Origin: Dyadobacter tibetensis Y620-1
GTDB lineage: Bacteria; Bacteroidota; Bacteroidia; Cytophagales; Spirosomataceae
DNA: 64,000 nt
Reading direction: 5' to 3'
Assembly (NCBI RefSeq): GCF_000566685.1
Contig: NZ_AZQN01000010.1
Location: 1 to 64,000 of the forward strand
The notes below the pieces were generated by a model. That model searched no databases, was not told the origin of the DNA, and saw only the letters and a program-made list of their open reading frames with translations. Positions 13,696-22,772 of the stretch are shown here, one piece after another; position 1 is the stretch's first letter, and each line of letters begins with the position of its first letter. Position numbers and translations under genes: made by a program.

Positions 13696-16600
13696 ATGTT
13701 TAAAATATTTTCTAAGATTTTTGGAACAAAATCTGAACGCGACCTTAAGGATCTGACGCCCTATGTCGATAAGATCAATGCAGAATACGCTAAACTGGCT
13801 GCTTTGACACACGACGAATTAAGGGATAGCTCTGCTGCTTTGAAGGCGCATATTGCGGCTCAACTCAAGTCCATCGACGACCAGATAGACAGTTTAAAGC
13901 AACAAGCAGTGGTGGAGTCTAATGTCGATTCCAAGGAGGCTATATTCAAGCAGGTTGACGGCCTGGTCAAGGAGAGAGATAAGGAATTGGAGGTAGTGTT
14001 ATTGGATATTCTTCCAAAGGCATTTGCAATTGTCAAAGAAACGGCAAGGCGTTTTAAGGAAAATGATAGCCTTACAGTGACTGCGACCTATTCAGATAGA
14101 GAAGTTGCGGCTCGGAAGTCGCATGTTCAAATTGCGGGCGATCAGGCAACATGGCAGACCACCTGGGATGTAATTGGCCAACCTATCCGTTGGAACATGC
14201 TGCATTATGACGTTCAGCTCATCGGTGGTCTGGTATTGCACCAAGGTAAAATATCGGAGATGGCTACGGGGGAAGGTAAGACCCTGGTAGCTACTCTTCC
14301 TGCTTTTTTGAATGCACTGGCCGGACAGGGAGTGCATATTGTAACAGTCAACGACTACCTTGCTAAGCGTGATGCAGAGTGGAACGCCCCTCTTTTTGAA
14401 TTTCATGGCATGCGCGTGGATTGTATAGATCTCCATCAGCCTAATACGGAGGCGCGCAGGAATGCGTATCGGGCCGATCTGACCTATGGTACCAATAATG
14501 AGTTTGGTTTCGATTATCTGCGTGACAATATGTCACGCACACCAGAAGAGCTCGTGCAGCGTAAACATCATTTCGCTATGGTGGATGAGGTCGATTCTGT
14601 ATTGATCGATGATGCACGTACCCCCTTGATTATCAGCGGGCCTGTTCCGCGCGGAGATGAGCAAGAATATATTTTACTGAAACCTCGGGTAGCCAAGATC
14701 GTAGAAGCACAGAAACGCTTGGCGATGGACTTGCTAAATGAAGCTAAGAAGAAAATTAATTCAGGAGACCGGAAGGAGGGATCTCTGGCTTTGTTCCGTG
14801 CGCATAGAGGGATGCCTAAATATAAACCCTTGATCAAGTATTTAAGTGAACCTGGTATCAAGGCATTGATGCAGGAATCGGAATCGATTTATTTGGCCGA
14901 AAATCAGAAATTGATGCCATTGGCCGATGAGCCCTTGTACTTTACGATTGACGAAAGGCATAATAGCATTGAACTTACAGAAAAGGGAATCGATTTCTTG
15001 ACGGGTGAGTCCGAAGAAACGAATTTCTTTATCTTGCCCGATATTGCGGTAGACCTTGACGCTATTGAAAAAAACGCCAGTCTAACCGAACAGGAACGTA
15101 TTATCGAGAAGGAGGCCCTTATACGGGACTACTCTGTGAAAACTGCTCGTATTCATACGGTCAATCAGCTCTTGAAAGCCTATACCTTGTTTGAGAAGGA
15201 CGTGGAATATGTGATCATGGATAGCAAGGTTAAGATTGTAGATGAGCAGACCGGGCGGATTATGGACGGTCGTCGCTATTCTGATGGTCTACATCAGGCG
15301 ATTGAGGCTAAAGAGAATGTTCGGGTAGAAGATGCTACCCAGACCTATGCCACTGTCACCTTGCAAAATTACTTCAGAATGTACCATAAGTTAGCTGGTA
15401 TGACTGGAACGGCAGAAACCGAGGCGGGGGAATTCTGGGAAATCTATAAATTAGATGTAGTTTCTATTCCCACCAATGTACCGGTAGTCCGTAAAGATGA
15501 GGAAGATAAGGTATATCGTTCGGTAAGGGAGAAGTATAATGCAGTTACAGATGAAATAGTGGAGTTGGTACAGGAGGGACGACCCGTGTTGGTCGGTACT
15601 ACCTCAGTAGAAAACTCTGAGATTATCAGCCGGATGTTGACCCTACGGAAGATACCTCACCAAGTGTTGAACGCCAAGCAGCACCAGCGCGAAGCTGAAG
15701 TGGTTGCCGAGGCGGGTAAGCCTGGAACGGTGACCATTGCCACCAACATGGCGGGTCGGGGAACGGATATTAAGCTTTTACCGGATGTTAAGGCTGCAGG
15801 TGGTCTGGCCATTATTGGTACTGAGCGGCACGAAAGTCGCCGGGTAGACCGCCAGCTGAGGGGCCGTGCCGGTCGTCAGGGGGATCCAGGATCGTCTCAG
15901 TTTTTTGTTTCTCTGGAAGATAACCTGATGCGTTTATTCGGTTCAGATCGTATGGCCAAGGTGATGGACCGCATGGGGCTGGAGGAAGGTGAGGTAATCC
16001 AAAGCAGTATGATTACCAAATCGATTGAACGGGCTCAGAAGAAAGTTGAAGAAAATAACTTTGGAATGCGTAAGCGTCTGTTGGAGTACGACGACGTGAT
16101 GAACTATCAGCGGGAGGCGATTTATAGTCGCCGGAAAAACGCTCTGTTTGGCGATCGTTTGGCGGTAGATATCGCTAATACCCTGTTTGATGTATGTGAG
16201 GAGATTGTAAACGTAGCGGAAAACCATAGTAGTCTTGAGTTAGCGGCCATTACTACCCTGGGTATTGAGCTTCCCTACACAGAGTCGGCCTATGGAAGTA
16301 TGAAACCCCAGGAGCGCTTGCAGCAACTCTATCAGGCAGCCGAGAAGCACTATCAGGATAAGAATCAGGCTATAGCAGATAAGGCACTGCCCATTCTAAA
16401 CTCTATTTATGAGGAACGTGGTGCTACCATCACCGAAATTATGATACCATTCTCGGATGGAGTACGCCAGACAGGCGTAGTGGTGAAGCTCGAAAAGGCC
16501 ATTGCAACGGGAGGCAAAGAGATTACCCGGGAAATGGAAAAGGCCATCGTACTATCTTTGATCGATCAGGAGTGGAAGGAGCACCTGCGTGAGATGGACG

Positions 16601-17034
16601 ATTTGAAACAATCGGTACAAAATGCGGTATTTGAACAAAAGGATCCATTATTGATTTACAAGTTCGAATCGGTAGAGCTTTTCAAGCGTTTCTTGAGCAA
16701 GGTTAATTTTGACATGATCTCCTTCTTAATGCGGGCCGATATACCCCAGGAACAAGAGGCGCCCCCTACGGCAGTGCCTCAGCAGGTACGTCGCCCGGCG
16801 CCTACGCCCGAGTTGCATACCAACCGGGAAGAGGAGATAGAGGCCGAAACTGCGAATGGTCATGCTCCTCATATGGAGAATTCTACGAAAGCTCAACCGG
16901 TAAGAGTTGATAAAATTGCTGATCGCAATCAAAAAGTTTCGGTTCAATACCGCGATGGACGCATCCTGCGTGATGTAAAGTATAAGAAAGTAGAGCAGGA
17001 GGTCAAAAATGGCGAATGCGTTGTAATAGAATAA
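13696..17034 (+). CDS. secA: Preprotein translocase ATPase SecA
   Basis: This 1112-residue motor ATPase pushes unfolded preproteins through SecYEG. Walker A is MATGEGKT with Lys195. Walker B is DEVD at 297-300 followed by SVLIDDARTPLIISGP. The second ATPase domain has TVTIATNMAGRGTDIKL and the DRQLRGRAGRQGDPGSSQFF arginine-finger region. Length exceeds the 900 residues of E. coli SecA because of inserts typical of Bacteroidota. The C-terminus ends NGECVVIE with no CxCx8CH zinc motif, so the SecB-binding tail is absent. It is monocistronic with a terminator at 17113. The window also carries secDF, the partner complex. Confidence 0.97.
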   Translation: MFKIFSKIFGTKSERDLKDLTPYVDKINAEYAKLAALTHDELRDSSAALKAHIAAQLKSIDDQIDSLKQQAVVESNVDSKEAIFKQVDGLVKERDKELEVVLLDILPKAFAIVKETARRFKENDSLTVTATYSDREVAARKSHVQIAGDQATWQTTWDVIGQPIRWNMLHYDVQLIGGLVLHQGKISEMATGEGKTLVATLPAFLNALAGQGVHIVTVNDYLAKRDAEWNAPLFEFHGMRVDCIDLHQPNTEARRNAYRADLTYGTNNEFGFDYLRDNMSRTPEELVQRKHHFAMVDEVDSVLIDDARTPLIISGPVPRGDEQEYILLKPRVAKIVEAQKRLAMDLLNEAKKKINSGDRKEGSLALFRAHRGMPKYKPLIKYLSEPGIKALMQESESIYLAENQKLMPLADEPLYFTIDERHNSIELTEKGIDFLTGESEETNFFILPDIAVDLDAIEKNASLTEQERIIEKEALIRDYSVKTARIHTVNQLLKAYTLFEKDVEYVIMDSKVKIVDEQTGRIMDGRRYSDGLHQAIEAKENVRVEDATQTYATVTLQNYFRMYHKLAGMTGTAETEAGEFWEIYKLDVVSIPTNVPVVRKDEEDKVYRSVREKYNAVTDEIVELVQEGRPVLVGTTSVENSEIISRMLTLRKIPHQVLNAKQHQREAEVVAEAGKPGTVTIATNMAGRGTDIKLLPDVKAAGGLAIIGTERHESRRVDRQLRGRAGRQGDPGSSQFFVSLEDNLMRLFGSDRMAKVMDRMGLEEGEVIQSSMITKSIERAQKKVEENNFGMRKRLLEYDDVMNYQREAIYSRRKNALFGDRLAVDIANTLFDVCEEIVNVAENHSSLELAAITTLGIELPYTESAYGSMKPQERLQQLYQAAEKHYQDKNQAIADKALPILNSIYEERGATITEIMIPFSDGVRQTGVVVKLEKAIATGGKEITREMEKAIVLSLIDQEWKEHLREMDDLKQSVQNAVFEQKDPLLIYKFESVELFKRFLSKVNFDMISFLMRADIPQEQEAPPTAVPQQVRRPAPTPELHTNREEEIEAETANGHAPHMENSTKAQPVRVDKIADRNQKVSVQYRDGRILRDVKYKKVEQEVKNGECVVIE

Positions 17035-17112
17035 AATAAGGGCTGCTTAGCGTATCTCTATTCTGTCCAGAATTGGTCGGCGATAGAAGTAATCGGCTCC
17101 CCCTAAATGGAT

Positions 17113-17147
17113 ACCCTGCCCTTCGGTAACAGAAAGGCAGGGTTTTT
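17113..17147 (+). terminator. Rho-independent terminator after secA
   Basis: ACCCTGCC (17113-17120) pairs with GGCAGGGT (17136-17143). The 8-bp stem is followed by TTTTTCTTTCT on the plus strand, about 80 bases past the secA stop. Confidence 0.85.
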
Positions 17148-17219
17148 CTTTCTGATACAATCAGGAAATATGCGATATTTGCACACTGTAATCGAATCGA
17201 ATGTACTAACACCCCTGAT

Positions 17220-17879
17220 ATGAAATTGCATAGAGAAGGATATACGATCATGACGGTAACGGCCATCGTGTTGCTCCTTATTAATTTAGGCTTGAATTAT
17301 TGGCTGCCTGACGGACACTGGGCTACCGGACTGGCCCTGGCGGCTAGTATCGTGATCTTTATACTGGTGGTACAGTTTTTCAGAGTTCCTAAGCGGTTGA
17401 GCTATAAGAGTGAAACCCAGGTTGTCGCTCCCTGCGACGGCAAAGTGGTGGTGATCGAAGAGGTGGTTGAGACGGAATATTTTAAAGGTCCACGACGCCA
17501 GATCAGTATTTTTATGTCTCCCCTGAATGTGCATATCAACTGGAACCCTATCTCGGGGGTGATCCAGTATTTTAAATATCATCCAGGACTTTACCTGGTA
17601 GCCTGGCATCCCAAATCGAGTACCGAAAATGAGAGAACTACGGTAGTTATCCGGAATCATGCGGGAGTAGACGTTTTGTTCCGTCAGATAGCCGGAGCCG
17701 CCGCCCGTCGTATTCGCTGGTATGTCAAAGAAGGAGATGAAGTGGAACAAAGTACCGAAATGGGCTTTATAAAGTTCGGCTCTAGGGTCGATATCTTCGT
17801 TCCACTGGACGCAGAAATTAAGGTGAATCTGCAGGACAAAACAGTAGGGAGTGTCACCGTCTTAGCCGAATTAAAATAA
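17220..17879 (+). CDS. psd: Phosphatidylserine decarboxylase proenzyme
   Basis: This 219-residue protein is of the short (PSD-A) type. Two membrane segments (about 9-28 and 35-53) precede the catalytic part: APCDGKVVVIEEV, IFMSPLNVHINWNP and GAAARRI. Self-cleavage to give the pyruvoyl-carrying alpha chain occurs at Gly187-Ser188 in IKFGSRVDIFVP. It makes phosphatidylethanolamine from phosphatidylserine at the inner membrane. The last 9 bases overlap the end of the convergent rhomboid gene. No pssA is adjacent. Confidence 0.93.
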   Translation: MKLHREGYTIMTVTAIVLLLINLGLNYWLPDGHWATGLALAASIVIFILVVQFFRVPKRLSYKSETQVVAPCDGKVVVIEEVVETEYFKGPRRQISIFMSPLNVHINWNPISGVIQYFKYHPGLYLVAWHPKSSTENERTTVVIRNHAGVDVLFRQIAGAAARRIRWYVKEGDEVEQSTEMGFIKFGSRVDIFVPLDAEIKVNLQDKTVGSVTVLAELK

Positions 17880-18491
17880 ACGCCAGCTAAGAATCTGTTG
17901 AAAAAATTGAGGTACAGAGGGAGGGTAGACCACCGCCATGAATACCATTCCGAACAGGGCGCCGTATAAGTGGGCGCTATGATTGATATAGCCGCCCCCT
18001 TTACGATCGGAATAGTAGCTGTAACCCAGAAACAGAATTCCGAATATGAATGCCTTAAGCTGAATGAAGAAGTAGAGATATATGTCCATCAGAGGGGCAT
18101 ATAAGATGGCTGCGAACAATACAGCCGACACTCCTCCCGAAGCTCCGAGAGAGTTGTAATTGGAATTGGATTTATTCTTGAAGAAGGTGGGTACATCTGA
18201 AATCACGATACCGAGAATAAATAGCACCAGGAAGTAGAGCGTGCCACTGGCTCCAAAGAGCATAGCGAAAAGCCGCTCAATCCCTTCTCCAATAAACCAT
18301 AAGCTAAGCATATTAAAAATTAGGTGGCCATAATCGGCATGAACGAAGCCGGAGGTGATAAAGCGATAATATTCATTTTTCTTCGTTACCCGATAAGGAT
18401 TCATGATCATCTTTTCCATAAAGGAATAATTATTGAAGGCATAATAACTGATGCCGCAGATGATGATGATTAAAATGATGGTAATTGACAT
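17871..18491 (-). CDS. Rhomboid family intramembrane serine protease
   Basis: I place the start at 18491 (206 residues, MSITIILIII), because the frame extended to 18539 adds a weak leader. Six hydrophobic segments are visible. The catalytic dyad is Ser118 in SLGASGG and His174 in NHSAHLYGALFG. HADYGHLIFNMLSLWFIG in the second helix region is the conserved HxxxN element. It cleaves membrane proteins within the bilayer; the substrate is unknown. Its 3' end overlaps psd by 9 bases in convergent orientation. The polyprenyl synthase gene lies upstream on the same strand with a gap of about 50 bases, so the two may be co-transcribed. Confidence 0.9.
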   Translation of the reverse strand: MSITIILIIIICGISYYAFNNYSFMEKMIMNPYRVTKKNEYYRFITSGFVHADYGHLIFNMLSLWFIGEGIERLFAMLFGASGTLYFLVLFILGIVISDVPTFFKNKSNSNYNSLGASGGVSAVLFAAILYAPLMDIYLYFFIQLKAFIFGILFLGYSYYSDRKGGGYINHSAHLYGALFGMVFMAVVYPPSVPQFFQQILSWRLF

Positions 18492-18543
18492 ATAAGGGAA
18501 AGGATAAGTGAAGGCTGAAAGGGCAAAGGAGCCCCTCATACGA

Positions 18544-19518
18544 TTAATTTTCGCGATTTACGAGATTATAAACAAATTCTAATAAAGGCTTTTTTCTGGA
18601 TTCGTCTACGGGTAAAGCTTCCAGATGGGCAATTCCTGCTGAGAAGCATTCCGCAATTTTAGCCTCGGTGAGGGCCCTGATACCGAGTTGGTCATATATT
18701 TTTCTTACGGCCTCCACCTTTTCATCTTTTTCGAAATGAGAAGCTTCAATCCATCCATAAAGGGCCTTTTTTGTCTCACCGGTGGCTCTGGCCAGTGCTT
18801 CAATAAGCAGGAAGGTTTTTTTATTGGCCATGATGTCTCCTCCTACTTGTTTGCCAAACTTAGTGGGGTCTCCATATACATCTAAGAGATCATCTTTAAG
18901 CTGAAAACCAATACCCATGGTCTCTCCGGCCAAATACAAAGATTTTTTGCTACTAGCATCGGCTCCGCCAATGATGCCCCCCAGCTCCAGAGCCATTCCG
19001 AGTACAACAGAGGTCTTCAGTCGGATCATCTCCAGATATTCGGCCTCTGTTACATCCCAGCGGGTTTCAAAATTCATGTCCAGCTGTTGACCTTCGCATA
19101 CCTCCGCAGCCGTTATATTGAAACGCTCGAGCACATTCCGAAGGCGATCATCCTGAACCTGTATCAATAATTCGTAGGCCTTAATCAGCATGACATCCCC
19201 AGAGAGAATTGCAGTGTTAGCATTCCACTTTTCATGTACCGTTTGCTCGCCCCTGCGTAGCGGAGCCTGGTCCATAATGTCGTCGTGCATCAATGTGAAA
19301 TTATGAAAGACTTCCACGGCCATGGCCGGTTTAAGTGCCTTGTCCAGCTCGTCGGTATATAGGGAGGCCGATAATAAGGTCAGCAAGGGCCGAAATCGCT
19401 TGCCGCCCAATGACATAATGTATTGAATAGGATCGTAAAGCTCGGAAGGATGTGTTCCGTAACGATGTACTGCAAAAGCTTCGTGCAGATTTTTTAGAAG
19501 TGGATCAATCTGTATCAT
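18544..19518 (-). CDS. Polyprenyl diphosphate synthase
   Basis: This 324-residue all-helical trans-prenyltransferase has both aspartate-rich motifs. The first is DDIMD at 79-83 and the second is QLKDDLLDVYGD near 207-218. GGKRFRPLL (about 38-46) binds isopentenyl diphosphate. The first motif is the compact DDxxD form, not the DDxxxxD of bacterial farnesyl synthase, which points to geranylgeranyl or a longer product such as the menaquinone side-chain precursor. The chain length cannot be settled by reading. It is cytoplasmic. Confidence 0.88.
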   Translation of the reverse strand: MIQIDPLLKNLHEAFAVHRYGTHPSELYDPIQYIMSLGGKRFRPLLTLLSASLYTDELDKALKPAMAVEVFHNFTLMHDDIMDQAPLRRGEQTVHEKWNANTAILSGDVMLIKAYELLIQVQDDRLRNVLERFNITAAEVCEGQQLDMNFETRWDVTEAEYLEMIRLKTSVVLGMALELGGIIGGADASSKKSLYLAGETMGIGFQLKDDLLDVYGDPTKFGKQVGGDIMANKKTFLLIEALARATGETKKALYGWIEASHFEKDEKVEAVRKIYDQLGIRALTEAKIAECFSAGIAHLEALPVDESRKKPLLEFVYNLVNREN

Positions 19519-19736
19519 TCAACGGTTAATTCAAGTCAGGAGGAACATGGATATCCTGCATTTCGATTGTGTTCCCTAATCGTTAAGGGAAGCACGCAAA
19601 GTACCTAAATAGTAACGTAAATCTCAAAAGGTTCTGGGAATTGACTGCTATCTATGCCGAAAATGTTAATATATTTAGGCTATATGCGGCTTGGTTAGTA
19701 TCCTGAGCGCTTTGGTTTATAGAAAAATGATATCGT

Positions 19737-20567
19737 ATGGCTTTTTTTCAATATTTTAATGGGCAGGTCCTTCCATTGGATTCGTCCATCTTACAGTCCA
19801 ATGATCTGGGGCTAATTCGGGGTTTTGCTATGTTCGATTTTTTTAGAACTTATAACGGTATCCCTTTCCGGTGGGAGGATTACTGGAAAAGATTTGAAAA
19901 CTCGGCTCGTTTGCTGAAGTTACCCCTTCCACTGACCCAGAAACAGGCATATGATATATTGACTGAACTCTATACTCGATCAGGAGAGCCGGAAGTGGCA
20001 TTTCGATTTATCCTGTCTGGAGGCCATTCTCCCGATGGAGTACAGGTCCAAAGTCCTAATTTCATTATTCGTACGGAACAGCTTCCAATGGACAGCCCAG
20101 AGGGACGAAGCAAGGGTATCAAAGTGCTTCCATATGAATACGTACGGGATTTGCCTACTGTCAAAACGACAAATTATGTTCATATGATATTGATGGCCGA
20201 GGAGATGAAAAGAAAGCAAGCCGCTGACTTGCTCTTCCATAAAGATGATGAGGTAAGCGAACTCACCCGGAGCAACGTTTTCTTTTTCAAAGGAGATCAG
20301 CTGATTACTACAGACCGTCATATTCTCCATGGCATTACCCGAAAGGTAGTTTTGGAGATTGCCCAGGATCATTTTGAGATCGTTATACGTCCCATATATC
20401 TTACCGAATTGCTGGAAGCAGAAGAGGTCTTTACTACCAGTTCTACCAAATGGGTTATGCCCATTCGTCAGATTGGCGACCAGGTGATTGGTCAGGGCTC
20501 AGCAGGTCCAAAGACGCGTATGCTTCAACAAATGTTTGAGGAGGTACTTATAAATTGGGGAAAATAG
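19737..20567 (+). CDS. Class IV aminotransferase
   Basis: This 276-residue PLP enzyme belongs to the branched-chain aminotransferase / aminodeoxychorismate lyase fold. FNGQVLPLDSSILQSNDLGLIRGFAMFDFFR opens the domain. Lys143 in PTVKTTNYV is the PLP Schiff-base lysine, and SELTRSNVFF (174-183) binds the cofactor phosphate side. The sequence does not discriminate IlvE from PabC or a D-amino acid aminotransferase. The window contains folK but not next to it, so a folate role is only a possibility. Single gene, divergent from the prenyl synthase. Confidence 0.83.
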   Translation: MAFFQYFNGQVLPLDSSILQSNDLGLIRGFAMFDFFRTYNGIPFRWEDYWKRFENSARLLKLPLPLTQKQAYDILTELYTRSGEPEVAFRFILSGGHSPDGVQVQSPNFIIRTEQLPMDSPEGRSKGIKVLPYEYVRDLPTVKTTNYVHMILMAEEMKRKQAADLLFHKDDEVSELTRSNVFFFKGDQLITTDRHILHGITRKVVLEIAQDHFEIVIRPIYLTELLEAEEVFTTSSTKWVMPIRQIGDQVIGQGSAGPKTRMLQQMFEEVLINWGK

Positions 20568-20721
20568 ATTCATTATTTATTACCAGATACAGAGGCTCGA
20601 CTTAGCCGATAATATCCTGAATCCAGAGTGCCTATTATAAAAAGTACAGTTGTCTCTCCCTATTCATGAGCTGCGCATGCTTGCCGTTCTTATATCAGAA
20701 ATAGAGGCAGTATACTGTTCC

Positions 20722-20751
20722 AAAAAAAAGCACGATCCTTACTGATCGTGC
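20722..20751 (-). terminator. Rho-independent terminator after thiL
   Basis: GCACGATC (20730-20737) pairs with GATCGTGC (20744-20751) over a 6-base loop. It is followed on the minus strand by eight T. It lies 25 bases past the thiL stop. Confidence 0.85.
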
Positions 20752-20775
20752 CTAATATAAAACTTCCTTAAACTA

Positions 20776-21801
20776 CTACTGCTGCCAGCCTTGTGCAGTA
20801 ATAGGGATACGGTTATCACCATTAGTGTGCAATAATACCTCGTTGGCTACATCGGTAATATACCCTACAAAGCTAATTTTAGGGTTGTTTTTGATCAGGT
20901 CGTATGCCGATTGCGGAACGGTGAAGAGCAGTTCATAATCTTCGCCACCATTCAATGCTGCAGTGATAGGGCTAAGTTTCAGCTCAGTGGCTGCCAGAAA
21001 GCTCTGGTCATCTATGGGGAGCTTTTCCTCAAAGACCACCGCCCCAACTCCCGACTGGGCGCAAATATGCAGCAGGTCGGAGGCGAGCCCGTCCGACAGA
21101 TCGATCATCGAGGTAGGAAGCACACCGGCCTCTGCGATCTCGTATATCACGTCCATGCGTGCTTCTGGCCTCAATTGTCGTTGGATCACGTAGTCCATTC
21201 CATCCAGCTCCGGTTGCATATTCGGATTGGCAAGGTAGACTTGTTTTTCACGTTCCAGAAGTTGGAGGCCCAGATAAGCTCCCCCCAGGTCTCCGGTTAC
21301 ACACAGGAGATCACCCGCTCTTGCCCCATGTCTATACGTAATCTTATCTTTTGCTACCCGGCCAAATATATTTACTGAGATGATAAGTCCGGAACGGGAA
21401 GAGGTGGTATCCCCTCCTACCAGATCTACATTAAAGTCTTTACAGGCGAGTTTTACCCCTTCATAGAACTCATCTACGGCTTCAACAGAGAACCTGTTGC
21501 TAAGGGCTATTCCAATGGTGACTTGGTGAGGCTTGCCATTCATGGCGGCTATGTCCGATACATTGACGGCAACGGACTTATATCCCAAATGTTTTAAAGG
21601 GAAAAAAGACAGGTCAAAATGGACGCCTTCTAATAGTAAATCGGTAGATAAAAGGCCAAATTCCTCTCCTAGATCGATCACTGCAGCATCGTCGCCTATG
21701 CCCGTAACCGTGTCGGGAAGGTTGGGTGTAATACCTTTGTTGATCCTTTGAATCAGTCCGAACTCACCTAGGCTGCTGATTTCCGTTCTTGTTTGTGACA
21801 T
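20776..21801 (-). CDS. thiL: Thiamine-monophosphate kinase
   Basis: This 341-residue member of the AIR-synthase/ThiL superfamily opens with the ThiL signature GEFGLIQRI. GIGDDAAVID and LLSTDLLLEGVHFDL follow, then the metal-binding VNVSDIAAMNGKP and the DLVGGDTTSS loop near 140. The C-terminal half has DLSDGLASDLLHICAQS and LNGGEDYELLFTV. It phosphorylates thiamine monophosphate to the cofactor thiamine diphosphate. No other thiamine gene and no TPP riboswitch fold is visible around it. It is the downstream partner of the lipoprotein gene at 21899, with only a weak hairpin between. Confidence 0.95.
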   Translation of the reverse strand: MSQTRTEISSLGEFGLIQRINKGITPNLPDTVTGIGDDAAVIDLGEEFGLLSTDLLLEGVHFDLSFFPLKHLGYKSVAVNVSDIAAMNGKPHQVTIGIALSNRFSVEAVDEFYEGVKLACKDFNVDLVGGDTTSSRSGLIISVNIFGRVAKDKITYRHGARAGDLLCVTGDLGGAYLGLQLLEREKQVYLANPNMQPELDGMDYVIQRQLRPEARMDVIYEIAEAGVLPTSMIDLSDGLASDLLHICAQSGVGAVVFEEKLPIDDQSFLAATELKLSPITAALNGGEDYELLFTVPQSAYDLIKNNPKISFVGYITDVANEVLLHTNGDNRIPITAQGWQQ

Positions 21802-21824
21802 ATTAATTTAGGCTTTCAAATAAA

Positions 21825-21853
21825 GAAGCCACTTCAAAATCGAAATGGCTTGA
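21825..21853 (-). terminator. Weak hairpin between the lipoprotein gene and thiL
   Basis: AAGCCACTTC and GAAATGGCTT can pair with one mismatch around a short loop, followed on the minus strand by CTTTATTTG. It could attenuate read-through from the lipoprotein gene into thiL. Confidence 0.35.
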
Positions 21854-21898
21854 ACTATATCAATGAAATAAATGAATGCTGGGTTCCAAAATACCTGA

Positions 21899-22351
21899 TT
21901 ATCGGGTCAAGGTATAGGTATTCTTGGTGTCTCCTGTTTTCTTGCTGGTCGATATTCTGGTCAGTACGAGTTTGGTATCATCCAGTGAGGTAATCGTAAA
22001 TTCGATGGTGCCCCCTGTTCCGGTAGGCTGGGGTTCCAATCCTTTAAGAATCAGTTTCGAATCTCCTTCCAATGCCCAGGTACCACTGAAGCTATTTTTA
22101 TTAAACTCTACGTAAGTGACCCGATTTTCACCGTTTACAGTACTAAGGGTAAGCCGAAAGTCTGAATAACCCGGCCAGGTATTAGCCGTGCCTCCCTTCA
22201 GATATACGGTTACATTATCATGGTTAACGGTTTCTGCCAGCCATGCTTTGGCTATCCTCTCCGATACAGGGGCTACCTTTTTCTTGCAAGAGGCTGTCCA
22301 GCAGATGAGCCCTACGAGTATACACCATACAAAAGCGTATTCCTTTTTCAT
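21899..22351 (-). CDS. Lipocalin-like lipoprotein, function unknown
   Basis: This 150-residue protein has a type II signal peptide (MKKEYAFVWCILVGLICWTASC, lipidated Cys22) followed by KKK. The mature part is beta-rich: FRLTLSTVNGENRVTYVEF, FSGTWALEGDSKLILKGL, GTIEFTITSLDDTKLVLTR. This resembles the small lipocalin-like domain proteins (SGTW...L...KL.L) of Bacteroidota. I do not know a function. It precedes thiL on the same strand. Confidence 0.65.
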   Translation of the reverse strand: MKKEYAFVWCILVGLICWTASCKKKVAPVSERIAKAWLAETVNHDNVTVYLKGGTANTWPGYSDFRLTLSTVNGENRVTYVEFNKNSFSGTWALEGDSKLILKGLEPQPTGTGGTIEFTITSLDDTKLVLTRISTSKKTGDTKNTYTLTR

Positions 22352-22487
22352 ATTTCAGGTTTATGTTTGTGCAAAACAAAGTGCCAAGTTCTTACTTTTT
22401 TGGCTTAAAATCAAAATATTATCCTCAGATGCTTTTTATTTGCCTGATAATTCGGTAATTGAAATTTTAGAAAAACCAGACGATTAA

Positions 22488-22718
22488 ATGAAGCAATATT
22501 CCCGGGCTCAGTTGGCCCTGCGAAATGGGCAGGATAGAGAGGAAATCTGGTGTGCTTACCAAGGTATTATTTATGATGTTACTACCTCGCGGTTATGGCG
22601 TAATGGGCATCATTACGAACACTGGGCAGGGCAGGACCTGACCAAAGAACTTGGAGATGCTCCTCACAGCGACCAGGTGTTTAATCGTTTTCGTGTAATT
22701 GGTAAGCTGGTAGGATAA
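22488..22718 (+). CDS. Cytochrome b5-like heme-binding domain protein
   Basis: This 76-residue stand-alone domain has no signal peptide. EIWCAYQGIIYDVTTSRLW is the b5 core strand pair, and GHHYEHWAGQDLTKELGDAPHSDQVF holds the probable axial histidines (His41/42 region and His60). The NGxHYEHxAGxDLTxEL...APH pattern is the prokaryotic b5 subfamily. It may bind heme in the cytoplasm and shuttle electrons to an unknown partner. It precedes the sugar-kinase-like gene by 54 bases on the same strand, with no clear functional link. Confidence 0.83.
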   Translation: MKQYSRAQLALRNGQDREEIWCAYQGIIYDVTTSRLWRNGHHYEHWAGQDLTKELGDAPHSDQVFNRFRVIGKLVG

Positions 22719-22772
22719 TTTTAGAATAGGCGTAGTATATAAGCAAAGTGCAATCAACAAATTTTCAGGAAA

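Noticed and set aside
20776-21801. TPP riboswitch near thiL
   Set aside because: The leader shows no CUGAGA-type thi-box; only a weak intergenic hairpin is present.
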